The position numbers and the translations under genes were made by a program. This document shows, piece after piece, positions 33,539 through 44,003 of a stretch of DNA of 64,000 nucleotides. The stretch lies in NCBI RefSeq assembly GCF_000014745.1, contig NC_008347.1, positions 2,248,001 through 2,312,000 of the forward strand, written 5' to 3'. Below the pieces are notes generated by a model. That model was not told the origin of the DNA and did not search any database. It worked only from the letters and a program-made list of their open reading frames with translations. Source of the DNA: Maricaulis maris MCS10. GTDB taxonomy: Bacteria; Pseudomonadota; Alphaproteobacteria; Caulobacterales; Maricaulaceae. Positions within the stretch are counted from its first letter, which is position 1. Every line of letters starts with the position of its first letter.

Positions 33539-34075
33539 ATGCGTCTCGTCTCTCTGGTCGCCCTGTCGACCGCCCTGATTTCCGCCCCGGCCCTCGCGTC
33601 GGACCACCATGCCCCGGTCAAGTCCAAGATGGATCATCACGGCGGAGGCCACGCGATGGCCCAGGCCGATATTGTCGACACCGCAGTGGCTGCCGGCCAG
33701 TTCAACACGCTGGTCGCAGCGGTCCAGACCGCCGGTCTTGTCGATACACTCAAGAGCGACGGCCCGTTCACGGTCTTCGCACCGGTTGATGCTGCCTTCG
33801 CAGCCCTGCCCCATGGCGAAGTCGAGCGTCTCCTGCTGCCGGAAAACCGGCACGAACTGACCGACCTGCTGACCTATCACGTGGTCTCCGGTGCCATCAC
33901 CGCCGACCAGCTGGCCGGTCAAATCCTGGCTGTTGAGACCGTGTCAGGCTCGACTGTGGTGATCGATGCAACTGACGGCGTCCGCGTCGGCAATGCCCAG
34001 GTCATCCAGGCCGACATTGCCACGTCGAATGGTGTGATCCACATCGTCGACCGCGTGATCATCCCGAACGGTTGA
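33539..34075 (+). CDS. Secreted fasciclin (FAS1) domain protein
   Basis: The 178-residue product has a signal peptide (cleavage near SAPALA-S), a His-rich linker ([17 protein letters not shown]) that may bind metal, and one FAS1 domain. The FAS1 H1 motif [15 protein letters not shown], the YH motif LLTYHVVSG and the H2-like [13 protein letters not shown] are visible. Such proteins mediate adhesion or surface association in the periplasm or outside the cell. AAGGGAG lies about seven bases before the ATG. Its own promoter probably lies in the 190 bases after hicB. Confidence 0.93.
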   Translation: MRLVSLVALSTALISAPALASDHHAPVKSKMDHHGGGHAMAQADIVDTAVAAGQFNTLVAAVQTAGLVDTLKSDGPFTVFAPVDAAFAALPHGEVERLLLPENRHELTDLLTYHVVSGAITADQLAGQILAVETVSGSTVVIDATDGVRVGNAQVIQADIATSNGVIHIVDRVIIPNG

Positions 34076-34093
34076 TATCGCCTCGATGAGACC

Positions 34094-34116
34094 GGGCAGG
34101 CCATCGCGGCCTGCCC
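34094..34116 (+). terminator. Stem-loop after the fasciclin gene
   Basis: Nine perfect GC-rich base pairs with a five-base loop, 18 bases after the stop codon. It lacks a T tract, so termination strength is uncertain. Confidence 0.45.
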
Positions 34117-34205
34117 GCCTCACCCGAACCGGGGAGTCAGCGGGGTCACTGGAAACAAGTGAAGACGCTTACCGTTTTTCTGCCATGTACGCGCTGATTA
34201 TTCCC

Positions 34206-34247
34206 AAACCGCTTGCCGGGAGAAAGCCGTCTCCGCTGGCTGACAAG
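34206..34247 (+). repeat. Dispersed repeat copy B (without the insertion)
   Basis: AAACCGCTTGCCGGGAGAAA then GCCGTCTCCGC and TGGCTGACAAG. It matches the two flanks of copy A at 32464-32494 and 32570-32580 with about three differences. It is the uninterrupted form of the element, 1.7 kb away on the same strand. Confidence 0.7.
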
Positions 34248-34296
34248 CGATCTATGGATCAGTCCGCGCCTGGCGCGATCCACGACAAGGCTCACC

Positions 34297-34422
34297 TGTT
34301 TGTCATCCCCGCCGAAAGTCCCGCGGAGGCGGGACGCAGGGCGGGGACCCATGTGTCGGCCACCAGCTAGGTCCCTGACTTTCGCCCGGCCTGCGCCGGG
34401 CGTCCATCAGGGATGACAAACA
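34297..34422. repeat. 126-base palindromic element with 13-base terminal inverted repeats
   Basis: TGTTTGTCATCCC (34297-34309) is the exact reverse complement of GGGATGACAAACA (34410-34422). Inside are a TCCCGC/GCGGGA hairpin, a GGGACC/GGTCCC pair and a CCCGGCCTGCGCCGGG hairpin, so the whole can fold as a cloverleaf. Elements with GTCATCCC ends are common intergenic repeats in alphaproteobacteria. It lies between convergent genes, the usual place for such repeats. Confidence 0.75.
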
Positions 34423-34455
34423 TTGTTTATATACGAGGCACCCCCACCCACCCCG

Positions 34456-35493
34456 CTAGATAATCTCGTCCTCGTCAAACAGCGGATCATTGCTCAGCGC
34501 TTCGCCGAGCTGGACCATCGGCTCTTCATTGCGGCGCTTGATGATCTCGGCGATGTGGACGACGGCGTCGCCCTCATTGACGATGGGCAGGACGGTACGG
34601 CCGATGATGAGGCCGTCACACGGGGCAGAGATTTCGACCTCGGTCGTCCCCAGCGGGTCGGACAAGGTGGCGATCAGCGTGCCTTCCTCGACATGCTCGC
34701 CACAATCGCGGTGCATGCGCAACACGCCGCCCATCGAGGCGCGGGCCCAGCTCGACTTGTTGCCGAGCTCCGAGCGCAGGGTCGCCTTGATACGCTTGTC
34801 CGAACGGATCATGCCGAGCTTGCCGAGCACGCGAAGAATCCCCTTCACGCCCATGCGAAGGGCCGTCTCGTCAAAGCGCAGCGCCTCGCCGCTTTCATAG
34901 ACGATGACCGGGATGTCGCGCTTTTGCGCCGCTTCACGCAGGGATCCGTCGCGCAAGGATGAGTGGACAATCACCGGTGCCGCGAATTCCTGGGCCAGTT
35001 CCAGCGCCTTGGGCACTTTGGTGTCGACACGGATCTGCGGCAGGTTGGTGCGATTGACGGCGGCCGAATGGAGATCGATCCCGGCCTCGCAGCGGGCGAC
35101 AATCTCGGTCATGAAAATATCGGCCAGGCGTGCGGCCAGCGAGCCGGTCGGGGCGCCCGGGAAGGAGCGATTGAGATCGCGCCGGTCGGGCAGGTATCGC
35201 GAATGGGTGATGAAGCCATAGGTGTTGACCACCGGCACACAGATCAGCGTACCGGCAATCGAGCGCATTTGCGGCGTGCGGATCAGGCGGCGGATCATCT
35301 CCACGCCGATGATCTCGTCACCATGGATGGCCGCGGACACGAAGATGACCGGCCCCGGGCGTTTGCCATGCAGGACCTGCACGGACAGCGACATCGGCGT
35401 GTGATCGGAGAGTACCGAGACCGGAATCTGGACAATCTTCGTCGTGCCCGGCGCGACGGTCTCGCCAGCTATCTCGAAATGGTCGCGTGTCAT
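34456..35493 (-). CDS. Succinylglutamate desuccinylase/aspartoacylase-family zinc hydrolase
   Basis: M14-type carboxypeptidase-like hydrolase. In the 345-residue product the zinc ligands are in AAIHGDE (His57, Glu60) and IDLHSAA (His142), and the family RDLNRSFPG follows the N-terminal half. A C-terminal barrel-like region (about 250-345) ends in a run of acidic residues. The four-base overlap with rimK and the presence of rimB point to a role in processing alpha-linked glutamate or a related amide, not arginine catabolism; no other ast gene is nearby. The substrate is unknown. Confidence 0.85.
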
Positions 35494-36395
35494 CCGGTAC
35501 CACGTGTCCTGGTCTTGCCGGCCACCGCCGTTTTTTCCACGAAATCGATGATCTTGTCGGCCACATCGACACCGGTCGAGGCTTCGATGCCTTCCAGGCC
35601 CGGCGAGGAATTCACTTCCATGATCAACGGGCCGTGATTGCCGCGCAGCATGTCGACACCGGCGACATTGAGCCCCATCACCTTGGCGGCACGGACGGCG
35701 GTCGAGCGTTCTTCCGGGGTCAGCTTGATCTTCGAAGCCGAGCCGCCGCGATGCAGGTTGGAGCGGAAATCGCCCTCGGCACCCTGGCGCTTCATCGCCG
35801 CGACAACCTTGCCGCCAACCACGATGGTGCGGATGTCGGCGCCGCCGGCCTCCTTGATGAATTCCTGCACCAGGATATCGACCTTGGCGCCGCGGAAGGC
35901 TTCGATCACGGACTTGGCCGAACGGCGCGTTTCCGCCAGTACCACGCCAACGCCTTGCGTGCCTTCCAGAAGCTTGATCACCACCGGCTCACCACCGGCA
36001 ATGTCGAGCACGTCATCGGTCATCGAGGTGTCGTGGGCAAAGGCCGTCACCGGCAGGCCGAGGCCGGCGCGCGACAGGAGTTGCAGCGAGCGCAGCTTGT
36101 CGCGCGAGCGGCCGATGGCGACCGACTCGTTGAGCGCCCAGACGCCCATCATCTCGAACTGGCGGACCACCGCCATGCCGTAACCGGTGATCGAGGCCCC
36201 GATCCGCGGGATGATCGCGTCATAACCACTCAGAACACGGCCCTGATAACGCACTTCGGGGCGATGCGAGGTGATGTTCATGTACATCTTCAGCGTATCA
36301 TAGATGTCGAGTTCATGGCCCCGGGCCTCAGCCGCTTCAACGAGTCTCCTGTGCGAGTAGAGGTTCGGATTGCGGGCCAGCATGAGCAGTTTCAT
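35490..36395 (-). CDS. rimK: RimK-type alpha-L-glutamate ligase
   Basis: ATP-grasp ligase that adds glutamates to the C-terminus of ribosomal protein S6 in E. coli. The ATG at 36395 gives 301 residues, matching E. coli RimK; upstream open frame overlaps only noncoding sequence. Motifs: [19 protein letters not shown] at the N-terminus, [11 protein letters not shown], the ATP-binding [15 protein letters not shown] and the metal site [18 protein letters not shown] precedes the ATG by about 11 bases. It is flanked by rimB and the aspartoacylase-like gene. Confidence 0.93.
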
Positions 36396-36453
36396 CAGAA
36401 CGGTCTCCAGGGTGGCGGTTGTCGGGAACGGGTAGCACGAAACCCGCCGCGGC

Positions 36454-36927
36454 CTAAGCCGGGGTCGGGCAGAGAAAGGATTTTGACGGATTGACCAGCG
36501 CACCCGGCTTCAAGGCGGTGCGTCCGACCAGCATGCGAAATCCCATTTCATCCCGGCGCGTCAGCGTCAACTCGATTGGCCACACATAGGGCCCCATCCG
36601 CAGCGGCGTGCTGATGACATAGCGGCGCTGTTCCTGCCCGTTCGAGCTCTTGATCAGGCGGCTGTCATGGACCGGGGCTTCGCAGGCGATCCGCGTCTTG
36701 TTGTCGTCCTGGTTGGGATGCAGCTCGAAACGGACCCAGCTGGCCCCGTCCTTCTCGAATGGCTGGATTTTCCAGGCATGAATGGCCGAGGTGCGCGCGC
36801 CGGTGTCGATCTTGGCCTTCACCCGGACAGCGCCCAGCTCCGGCAGAGATACCCATTCACGCCAACCGACGACGATGGATGGCGCACCGGACGGGCCGGA
36901 CGATTTCGATTTTGTCTTGCGAACCAT
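36454..36927 (-). CDS. rimB: RimB-like retropepsin-type protease
   Basis: The 157-residue product has the aspartic-protease-like motif [13 protein letters not shown] with Asp41-Thr-Gly, and a C-terminal half with [13 protein letters not shown]. In Pseudomonas the retropepsin-like RimB acts with RimA and RimK to alter ribosomal protein S6 and translation. The family is also annotated as an ATP-dependent zinc protease, which the sequence does not support. It starts a three-gene operon, 58 bases before rimK. No rimA is visible. Confidence 0.85.
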
Positions 36928-37034
36928 GGCGCTGGCGTCCCTGACAGGTGTTCAGCCCATGCAAGCACCCGGCCTGATGAAAAGGCAAGCGGGACATACC
37001 GGCCCCGCTTGCTTTCACGATGATGCCGGTTTGA

Positions 37035-37679
37035 TCAGTCGCCGATCCAGAAGGCAAAGCTCGCCGGCTGGGTGTCGCCGTTGAGGGTCGCCGTGCCGGT
37101 CACAAGCGTGTCGATCGCATCGGCACCCGCCTGCCATTGCGCCAGTGCGCCAGCGGCATAATCCGCTTCAATGACCAGCGTGCCGAGATCCGGGTCCGAT
37201 GCCTCGATCCTCACGCCGCCATCCGTGATGGACGCGCTGTCGATGGTCATGGCGTAGAGCCGGTAATACGGTCCGTACTCATTCTCGCCAAGCTGGTCGG
37301 CCGTATCCTCGAGAGCCAGGCGCACAAAAGCGGGCTCATCGCATTCCGGCATGGCCGGCCACAGCTCGACATTTTCCAGGATGATATCGCCGAAGCGGAT
37401 CTCGGAGGTTGCGATCAAATAGCCCGACTGCGTCCCGGCAACGGTGTGGACAATAGTGTCGTCGATCGGATCGATGACGACGCTATCGTCACCTTCGCGG
37501 CCGGTTGCCAGCGGGTCCGCCGGGACCGTATCGGCCGACGGTGCCGGATCCGGCGTGATGGCGGCAAGGTCGTCGACGACCGTTTGCGTGTCACCGACCT
37601 CATTGCCGGCGCCCAGATACAGGCCACCCGCAAGCGCGCCAAGCGCAGCAATACTGATAAGATTCAACGTGGTTTTCAT
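37035..37679 (-). CDS. Unknown secreted or membrane-anchored protein
   Basis: Family not recognised. The 214-residue product has a hydrophobic N-terminal segment (about 5-24) that may be a signal peptide or anchor, then a Pro/Ala/Asp-rich linker, then a beta-rich domain (about 70-214) with Trp and acidic residues. The ATG at 37679 has AGGGGGG about six bases upstream, so this start is secure; an earlier ATG in frame has no such site. The protein is acidic, with few Cys. It stands alone between the rim operon and the ArsR-methyltransferase, all on the minus strand. Confidence 0.75.
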   Translation of the reverse strand: MKTTLNLISIAALGALAGGLYLGAGNEVGDTQTVVDDLAAITPDPAPSADTVPADPLATGREGDDSVVIDPIDDTIVHTVAGTQSGYLIATSEIRFGDIILENVELWPAMPECDEPAFVRLALEDTADQLGENEYGPYYRLYAMTIDSASITDGGVRIEASDPDLGTLVIEADYAAGALAQWQAGADAIDTLVTGTATLNGDTQPASFAFWIGD

Positions 37680-37745
37680 GTCTGCCCCCCTGCAAGACAA
37701 GGCAGACGCTACACCGACACAGCGATGGCGGGAAGCGCATTCGCG

Positions 37746-38699
37746 TCAGGAGGGAGTGGCGGGCTTGCGCCGTGCGATCCAGATTTTCATGGTCAGCTGA
37801 CCGCTGGGGTCCTCGGGATGCAGCGCAGTTTGATGCGCCAGCTCGAGGCCGGCATGGCCGATCAGGTCCGCCATTTCCTCGTCGGCAAAGCCAAGCCGAC
37901 GATGGAAATGGTCCTCCCGCAGCGTCTCCAACTGGTGCGGCGCGAAATCGACAATGACCAGATTGCCGCCCGGTTTCAGCACGCGGGCGCACTCATCCAC
38001 AGCCAGCGCCGGATCTTCCAGATAGTGCAACACCTGGTGCACGGTCACGAGATCGGCGACCGCTGTATCAAACGGCAAGGCACCAACATCGGCATGGCGG
38101 ACCGAGCAATGCTTCAGCCCGGCGGCCTGCAGGTTCAGGCGCGCCACATTGAGCATGGAATGGTTGATGTCGACGCCAATGCCACGTTCGACCCGGTCCG
38201 AAAAAAGCTCGAGCACGCGACCGGTACCCACGCCGACATCGATCATCAGATCAAAGGGTCCCGCCCCTGCCAGCTCGCGCATGGCGGCCTCGACCTTGTG
38301 GTCAGCCAGATGCAGCGAACGGATCGTGTCCCAATCCTCAGCGACGCTTTCAAAATAGGCCTGCGCCGCCTGGGCGCGGGCCTGCTTGATGGCCTCGAGC
38401 CGCGACACGTCGCGGGTCAGGACGGCATCGTCTTCAGGCACCAGCTCATTGGCCATCTGCGCCAGCTTGCGACCGCCGCCGGCATCGGTGAGCCGGTAGA
38501 AGACATAGGCGCCCTCGGGCAAGCGCTCGGCCAGACCGGCATCGGTCAGCAATTTGAGGTGCCGCGACACGCGCGGCTGGCTCTGGCCGAGGATCGAGAC
38601 CAGCTCCGACACGGTCAGCTCGCCTCGCGACAGGAGGGCGATGATCCGCAAGCGCGTCGGTTCGGCGAGCGCCTTGAGCTGTGTGACGAGAGCGTCCAT
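37746..38699 (-). CDS. ArsR-family regulator fused to a SAM methyltransferase
   Basis: The 317-residue product has an N-terminal winged-helix ArsR domain (about 1-90; PTRLRIIALLSRGELTVSELV and QPRVSRHLKLLTDAGL). A class I methyltransferase domain follows (about 130-310), with SAM motif I IDVGVGTGRVLELF and the ADLVTVHQVLHYLEDP post-motif. This fusion is seen in alphaproteobacteria, where it senses S-adenosyl compounds and controls methionine-cycle genes. Here no met gene is adjacent; it diverges from a DadA-like dehydrogenase. Classical metal-binding Cys residues of ArsR are absent. Confidence 0.9.
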   Translation of the reverse strand: MDALVTQLKALAEPTRLRIIALLSRGELTVSELVSILGQSQPRVSRHLKLLTDAGLAERLPEGAYVFYRLTDAGGGRKLAQMANELVPEDDAVLTRDVSRLEAIKQARAQAAQAYFESVAEDWDTIRSLHLADHKVEAAMRELAGAGPFDLMIDVGVGTGRVLELFSDRVERGIGVDINHSMLNVARLNLQAAGLKHCSVRHADVGALPFDTAVADLVTVHQVLHYLEDPALAVDECARVLKPGGNLVIVDFAPHQLETLREDHFHRRLGFADEEMADLIGHAGLELAHQTALHPEDPSGQLTMKIWIARRKPATPS

Positions 38700-38717
38700 G
38701 AAATCCCGGTTGAGAAG

Positions 38718-38745
38718 TGCAGATTATGCCTTGCTTTTATCTGCA
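38718..38745. promoter_or_regulatory. Dyad in the divergent ArsR-methyltransferase/DadA promoter
   Basis: TGCAGAT (38718-38724) and ATCTGCA (38739-38745) are a perfect 7-base inverted repeat with centres 21 bases apart, two helix turns. It is the only clear dyad in the 98-base divergent promoter and is a good candidate operator for the ArsR protein. Confidence 0.55.
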
Positions 38746-38797
38746 TCCCCGCGAAGTTCAAACCAAGCCGCTCAGGCTGGCTGTGAAGGAGTATTTC

Positions 38798-40066
38798 GTG
38801 AGCCATCAGGATGTCATCATTGTCGGCGCCGGACTGGCCGGGGTCGCCGCGGCCCATGCGCTGCGCCAGCGCGGTCATGATGTCCTGGTCCTCGACAGCC
38901 ATGACGGCCCGGCCCGTGAGACCAGTTTCGCCAATGCCGGCGCGCTGACCCCGTCCGAGCCGGAGCCCTGGAATGCGCCCGGCGTGCACTGGCAATTGCT
39001 GGCCTCCCTGCCCGACCCGCATTCTGCCATGAAGCTGCGCCTGGCGCCGCTGCCCGGTCTCATCCCCTGGGGCCTGAAATTCCTCGCCAATTCGACCCGC
39101 AAACGCTACGAGGCCGCCGCCCTCGCCAATTTCGCCCTGTCTCGTTATTCGCTGACCGAAACACAGGCAGTGCGCGATGCCCACAAGCTGGACTTCGCCA
39201 ATCTCGCCCGCGGTACGATGAAAGTGTGCCGCGATGCCCGGGCACTTGAGCCGGACCGCCAGACCAGTCAGGCCCTGACCGATGCCGGCCTGCGCTGGCA
39301 AGTGCTCGACCGGGCAGAAATGGTCGCACGTGAGCCGATGCTGGCGGACGTCGCCGGCGATCTCGCCGGAGCGGTTTTCTATCCGGACGATGAAAGCGGT
39401 GACGCTCACCTGTTCACCAAGGCGCTGGCCTCGGTCGCCACCGATATGGGCGTGCGCTTTGAATACAATTCGCCCGTCGACAGCCTGATCGACCGGGCCG
39501 GGCGCATCTCCGGCGTGCGCACGGCGACCGAAGAAATCGAGGCCGACCAGGTCGTCCTGGCCACCGGCCATGCCACGCGCCGCCTCCTGGCGCCGCTGGG
39601 CCTGCATCTGCCGGTGCGTCCGGTGAAAGGCTATTCGCTCAGTCTCGACATGTCGCAACTGAACCAGCGCCCCGGCTTGCCGGTCGTAGACGAGCAATTA
39701 CACGCCATCGTCTCACCGCTCGGCGACACTTTGCGCATCGCCGGCACGGCCGAGTTCGCCGGTGAGGACCGCACGCTGCGCGGCGAGCGCGTCGACAATC
39801 TGCGCATGTTGCTCGGCCGCCTCTACCCGACCCTCGCCGACAGCCTGCTGGATGGCGACAACAAGGCCTGGTGCGGCTTCCGTCCGATGTCTGCCGATGG
39901 CCGTCCCTTCATCGGCGAAACCCGGGCGCCCGGCCTCTGGCTCAACACCGGCCACGGCCATCTCGGCTGGACGCAGGCGATGGGCTCGGCCGGCCTGCTG
40001 GCTTCGCTGCTGGATGGCGAGACGCCGCCAGTGCCGGCGGAGGCGTTCTCGGCTCGGCGGTTCTAA
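38798..40066 (+). CDS. FAD-dependent D-amino acid dehydrogenase (DadA-like)
   Basis: The 422-residue product begins with the Rossmann motif VIIVGAGLAGVAAAHALRQRG and ends with the FAD-binding NTGHGHLGWTQAMGSAG. The family NAGALTPSEPEPWNAPG and VKGYSLSLDM blocks are also seen. DadA oxidises D-amino acids, giving 2-oxo acids and electrons to the respiratory chain. The start is GTG with a perfect GAAGGAG six bases before it; an in-frame ATG 27 codons earlier has no such site. It ends by overlapping the convergent CPBP gene by 4 bases. Glycine/sarcosine oxidase-like relatives are possible. Confidence 0.8.
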   Translation: MSHQDVIIVGAGLAGVAAAHALRQRGHDVLVLDSHDGPARETSFANAGALTPSEPEPWNAPGVHWQLLASLPDPHSAMKLRLAPLPGLIPWGLKFLANSTRKRYEAAALANFALSRYSLTETQAVRDAHKLDFANLARGTMKVCRDARALEPDRQTSQALTDAGLRWQVLDRAEMVAREPMLADVAGDLAGAVFYPDDESGDAHLFTKALASVATDMGVRFEYNSPVDSLIDRAGRISGVRTATEEIEADQVVLATGHATRRLLAPLGLHLPVRPVKGYSLSLDMSQLNQRPGLPVVDEQLHAIVSPLGDTLRIAGTAEFAGEDRTLRGERVDNLRMLLGRLYPTLADSLLDGDNKAWCGFRPMSADGRPFIGETRAPGLWLNTGHGHLGWTQAMGSAGLLASLLDGETPPVPAEAFSARRF

Positions 40067-40803
40067 ACAGCCGGAGACCAGATCAGCCCCAGCGAGATCC
40101 CCAAGGCATTATTGGTGATGTGGGCGACAACGGCCGGCCAGATCGAGCCGGTGCGCCAGTAGAGCCAGCACAGTATGAGCGCCATCAACACCGCCGAGAT
40201 GGCCTGTGGCGGCAGGATATGAGCGACGCCAAACATCACCGAGGACACAAGCGCCGCCAGCCAGACCGGGCGGTTTCCGCTCATCCAGCGAAACAGGAAG
40301 CCGCGAAAGAAGACTTCCTCGGCAAACGGAGTGACCAGTATGGTCATGACCAGAAACCCGACGCTCATCCACACCCCGTTGGCCGGGTCGAGCGCAAAGG
40401 GTGTGCCCATGAAGGCGATCCAGTCGGGCATGACGACAACCATCAACTTGGCCAGAACCAGGCGCAGGGCAAAGGCGACCGCCCCCACCAGCACCGCCAG
40501 CCAGATCCAGCGCCAGGCTACCCTTGTCAGACCGACCCGGCTCGGCCCGACGCGGTGCAGCGCCAGTGCCCCGATCGCGACGGCGGCCAATAAGGCGACT
40601 GCCTTGTTGATCTGACCGATCATCAGCACTTCAGGCGGCAGACGCGGCCCCTCGCCCAGATAAGCGTCCAGACCGACCGTCTGGCGCACGAACTCCATAT
40701 GCGCCCAGCTGAGCAGCATGTATCCCGTCATGGCGGCGGCGAGGATGGCGACGCCGGGCCAGAAACGCCACGGACTGTCAAAGCTTGCGGTTTTTGCGGA
40801 CAT
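40063..40803 (-). CDS. CPBP-family intramembrane metalloprotease
   Basis: The 246-residue polytopic protein has about eight hydrophobic segments. The CPBP/CAAX-protease motifs are in order: EEVFFRGF (Glu-Glu-x3-Arg), FGVAHI (Phe-x3-His) and AHITNN (His-x3-Asn). Bacterial members include immunity or processing proteases and scaffolds; the substrate is unknown. The 3' end overlaps the end of the DadA-like gene, so transcripts converge. A GACAGAT/ATCTGTC dyad lies 57 bases upstream of its start. Confidence 0.88.
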   Translation of the reverse strand: MSAKTASFDSPWRFWPGVAILAAAMTGYMLLSWAHMEFVRQTVGLDAYLGEGPRLPPEVLMIGQINKAVALLAAVAIGALALHRVGPSRVGLTRVAWRWIWLAVLVGAVAFALRLVLAKLMVVVMPDWIAFMGTPFALDPANGVWMSVGFLVMTILVTPFAEEVFFRGFLFRWMSGNRPVWLAALVSSVMFGVAHILPPQAISAVLMALILCWLYWRTGSIWPAVVAHITNNALGISLGLIWSPAV

Positions 40804-40859
40804 GTTACCTCCCTGAATATTTACAGAGAGGCTGTCGGGTCGCTGGCCAGCCGACCATC

Positions 40860-40880
40860 GACAGATGTTGGCAATCTGTC
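40860..40880. promoter_or_regulatory. GACAGAT/ATCTGTC dyad upstream of the CPBP gene
   Basis: GACAGAT (40860-40866) and ATCTGTC (40874-40880) pair perfectly; a third GACAGATGTC follows at about 40886. It could be an operator for the CPBP gene or part of a terminator for the LuxR gene, which ends at 40893. No T tract follows. Confidence 0.45.
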
Positions 40881-40892
40881 AGTCGACAGATG

Positions 40893-41600
40893 TCAGGCCT
40901 TTTCGGCCGGTTCGTCCAGAAGGCCGAAGCGCTCTGCGATTGCCCGCACCTGGCCGCGGCGCTGGATGCCCAGCTTCAGATAGAGATCGGAATTATAGGT
41001 CCGCACCGTCGTAGGCGAGAGATTGAGCTTGCGGGCAATATCCTTGTCGGTCAGGCCCCGGGCGAGCAGGCGTATCAGCGCGTGCTCGCGCTCCGAAAGC
41101 TCGGCGAAATGAGATGGCAATGGCTCATGCCCGGACGGGGCGGCCCTGCTTTCAACCGCCGAGATCGACAGGATAGCGCGGCTCAGGGGCGCAAAACGGA
41201 CCTCATAGACCAGGCCCGGCATCAGTTGGTCGCGCCAATATTGCGCCAGCGGGAAGGCTTCCCCCCCGATGTGCAGCACATCATGCGTTGGCGCAATGAG
41301 GCCGATACCAAGCCGAGAGCGTACATCTGCATGGCCCCTGACAGATTTGACCAGACGATTGTCTTCATCGCGTCGGGCCTGTCGCCAGCGCAATGGTGAC
41401 CTGGAAAGAAAGATGGCGACGCCAAGAAACGGCAACAAGACCAGCCCGGAAGGGCTGTTGAAAAGTGTCGATGGGTCGCGCACGGCGCCGTAGATCGACA
41501 TGCCGAGAAACGGCAGAACAAACACGAACAGCGCGAACATGAAGAAGACCTGGCGTGACCGCCAGGCCCTCAATTCACGGCGTTCGTCTTCGCTCAGCAC
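40893..41600 (-). CDS. Membrane-associated LuxR-type regulator
   Basis: The 235-residue product has a short charged N-terminus, two hydrophobic segments (about 15-40 and 50-66), a middle soluble region, and a C-terminal GerE/LuxR DNA-binding domain (about 165-230). LSEREHALIRLLARGLTDKDI and LSPTTVRTYNSDLYLKLGI are the diagnostic helices. No receiver or autoinducer domain is seen. I choose the GTG at 41600, which starts two bases after the ettA stop, so translation may be coupled. The longer reading frame upstream is the antisense-like second frame of ettA. Confidence 0.8.
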   Translation of the reverse strand: MLSEDERRELRAWRSRQVFFMFALFVFVLPFLGMSIYGAVRDPSTLFNSPSGLVLLPFLGVAIFLSRSPLRWRQARRDEDNRLVKSVRGHADVRSRLGIGLIAPTHDVLHIGGEAFPLAQYWRDQLMPGLVYEVRFAPLSRAILSISAVESRAAPSGHEPLPSHFAELSEREHALIRLLARGLTDKDIARKLNLSPTTVRTYNSDLYLKLGIQRRGQVRAIAERFGLLDEPAEKA

Positions 41601-41601
41601 A

Positions 41602-43269
<1,668 letters not shown>

Positions 43270-43409
43270 GGGGGAGAGGCTCTCTTGTCTGGCAGGGAAT
43301 CTTGAGCCGCACCGTGTAGCGGAGAGCGGCTGCAAGGGCAATGCGGGAAGGGAGTGCGGCTTGGCGTTGGCGCGCCGACGCCGCGGGGTGCCTCCCATTG
43401 ACGCCTTTT

Positions 43410-43529
43410 CATTTTTCCCGGAGGCGCGCAGCGCCATCCGGGACCGACGGGGGACTCATCGCTTGCCGGAGGGTTTCGTTGGTCCCGGCTCTCCGCCCCG
43501 CTTTTGCGGGGCTGCGGCCGGGAAAAATG
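43410..43529. repeat. 120-base cruciform element with 12-base inverted ends
   Basis: CATTTTTCCCGG (43410-43421) pairs exactly with CCGGGAAAAATG (43518-43529). The interior, read on the minus strand, has a CCCCGC-AAAA-GCGGGG hairpin, a GGGACC...GGTCCC pair and a short GC hairpin. This is the same layout as the 34297-34422 element, although the ends differ. Confidence 0.7.
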
Positions 43530-43580
43530 GGATGTGTTCTGACAAGATTTTGTGCCTTTATCCCCGCTGCGCACCCCTTT

Positions 43581-43682
43581 CCTTCTCCCTTGGGAGAAGG
43601 TGCGCGTAGCGCGGATGAGGGGGATTTCTCCTGCGCCCACCGGGATTTACCCCTCACCCTGGCCCTCTCCCAGGGGAGAGGG
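43581..43682. repeat. Pair of CTCCC/GGGAG hairpins
   Basis: CCTTCTCCC-TT-GGGAGAAGG (43581-43600) and CCCTCTCCC-AG-GGGAGAGGG (43663-43682) are both perfect 9+2+9 palindromes. A related CCTTCTCCC-GCAAG-GGGAGAAGG is at 46422-46444 on the other side of the DPP-IV gene. Such repeats are common between genes in GC-rich proteobacteria. Confidence 0.7.
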
Positions 43683-43938
43683 AAAGTGAGCTCTGCGAAA
43701 AAATCCAGAAATCTTATCCCCGCCCATCAGACCCACCGCATAATCCCCCTGTCCCGCGTCACTCGAGGCCCGGATTGGTGATCCGGGGGCGTTGGGAGGA
43801 CGGAGCTCGTCCGGTTGCCTGGAATCACCGCCAGACCAACCCGGCGTGGCCATCGATGGGACGGCGGCACAAAGCTCGACCGTTTGTACCCATCGGTTTC
43901 GAGACGGGGTCGGTAACGATCCTGAGTAAACCTCCGTG

Positions 43939-44003
43939 TGCGAGGTGCCCCCGGCGCCACCCATACACACTCACATAGCAAGGCTCCGGAACGGCACCTC
44001 GCA
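43939..44003. other. Long-spaced 11-base inverted repeat, possible structured RNA
   Basis: TGCGAGGTGCC (43939-43949) pairs with GGCACCTCGCA (43993-44003) around a 43-base loop. It begins 140 bases before the DPP-IV start. I searched by eye for 6S, SRP, tmRNA and riboswitch signatures and found none on either strand. Confidence 0.4.

Larger units (their letters stand above)
34076..34455. other. Gene-free stretch with a hairpin, repeat copy B and a 126-base cruciform element
   Basis: About 380 bases between convergent genes. A perfect GGGCAGGCC-ATCGC-GGCCTGCCC hairpin (34094-34116) follows the fasciclin stop and could end transcription, though no T tract follows. Then come repeat copy B (34206-34247) and an inverted-repeat element (34297-34422). 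No credible gene is seen. Confidence 0.6.

Noticed and set aside
34243-34300. Possible tRNA or 6S/SRP-like RNA in the intergenic regions
   Set aside because: No GGTTCGA-type T-loop with an acceptor stem and no conserved SRP or tmRNA signature could be found by eye in any intergenic region other than rnpB.
32052-34455. An insertion sequence or phage remnant around hicAB
   Set aside because: No transposase or integrase frame, no target duplication and no tRNA attachment site; only short palindromic repeats are seen.
43647-43981. Overlapping short open frames of about 80-107 residues in the gene-free region
   Set aside because: They run through hairpin repeats in several frames on both strands, with no ribosome site; they look like repeat-derived noise.
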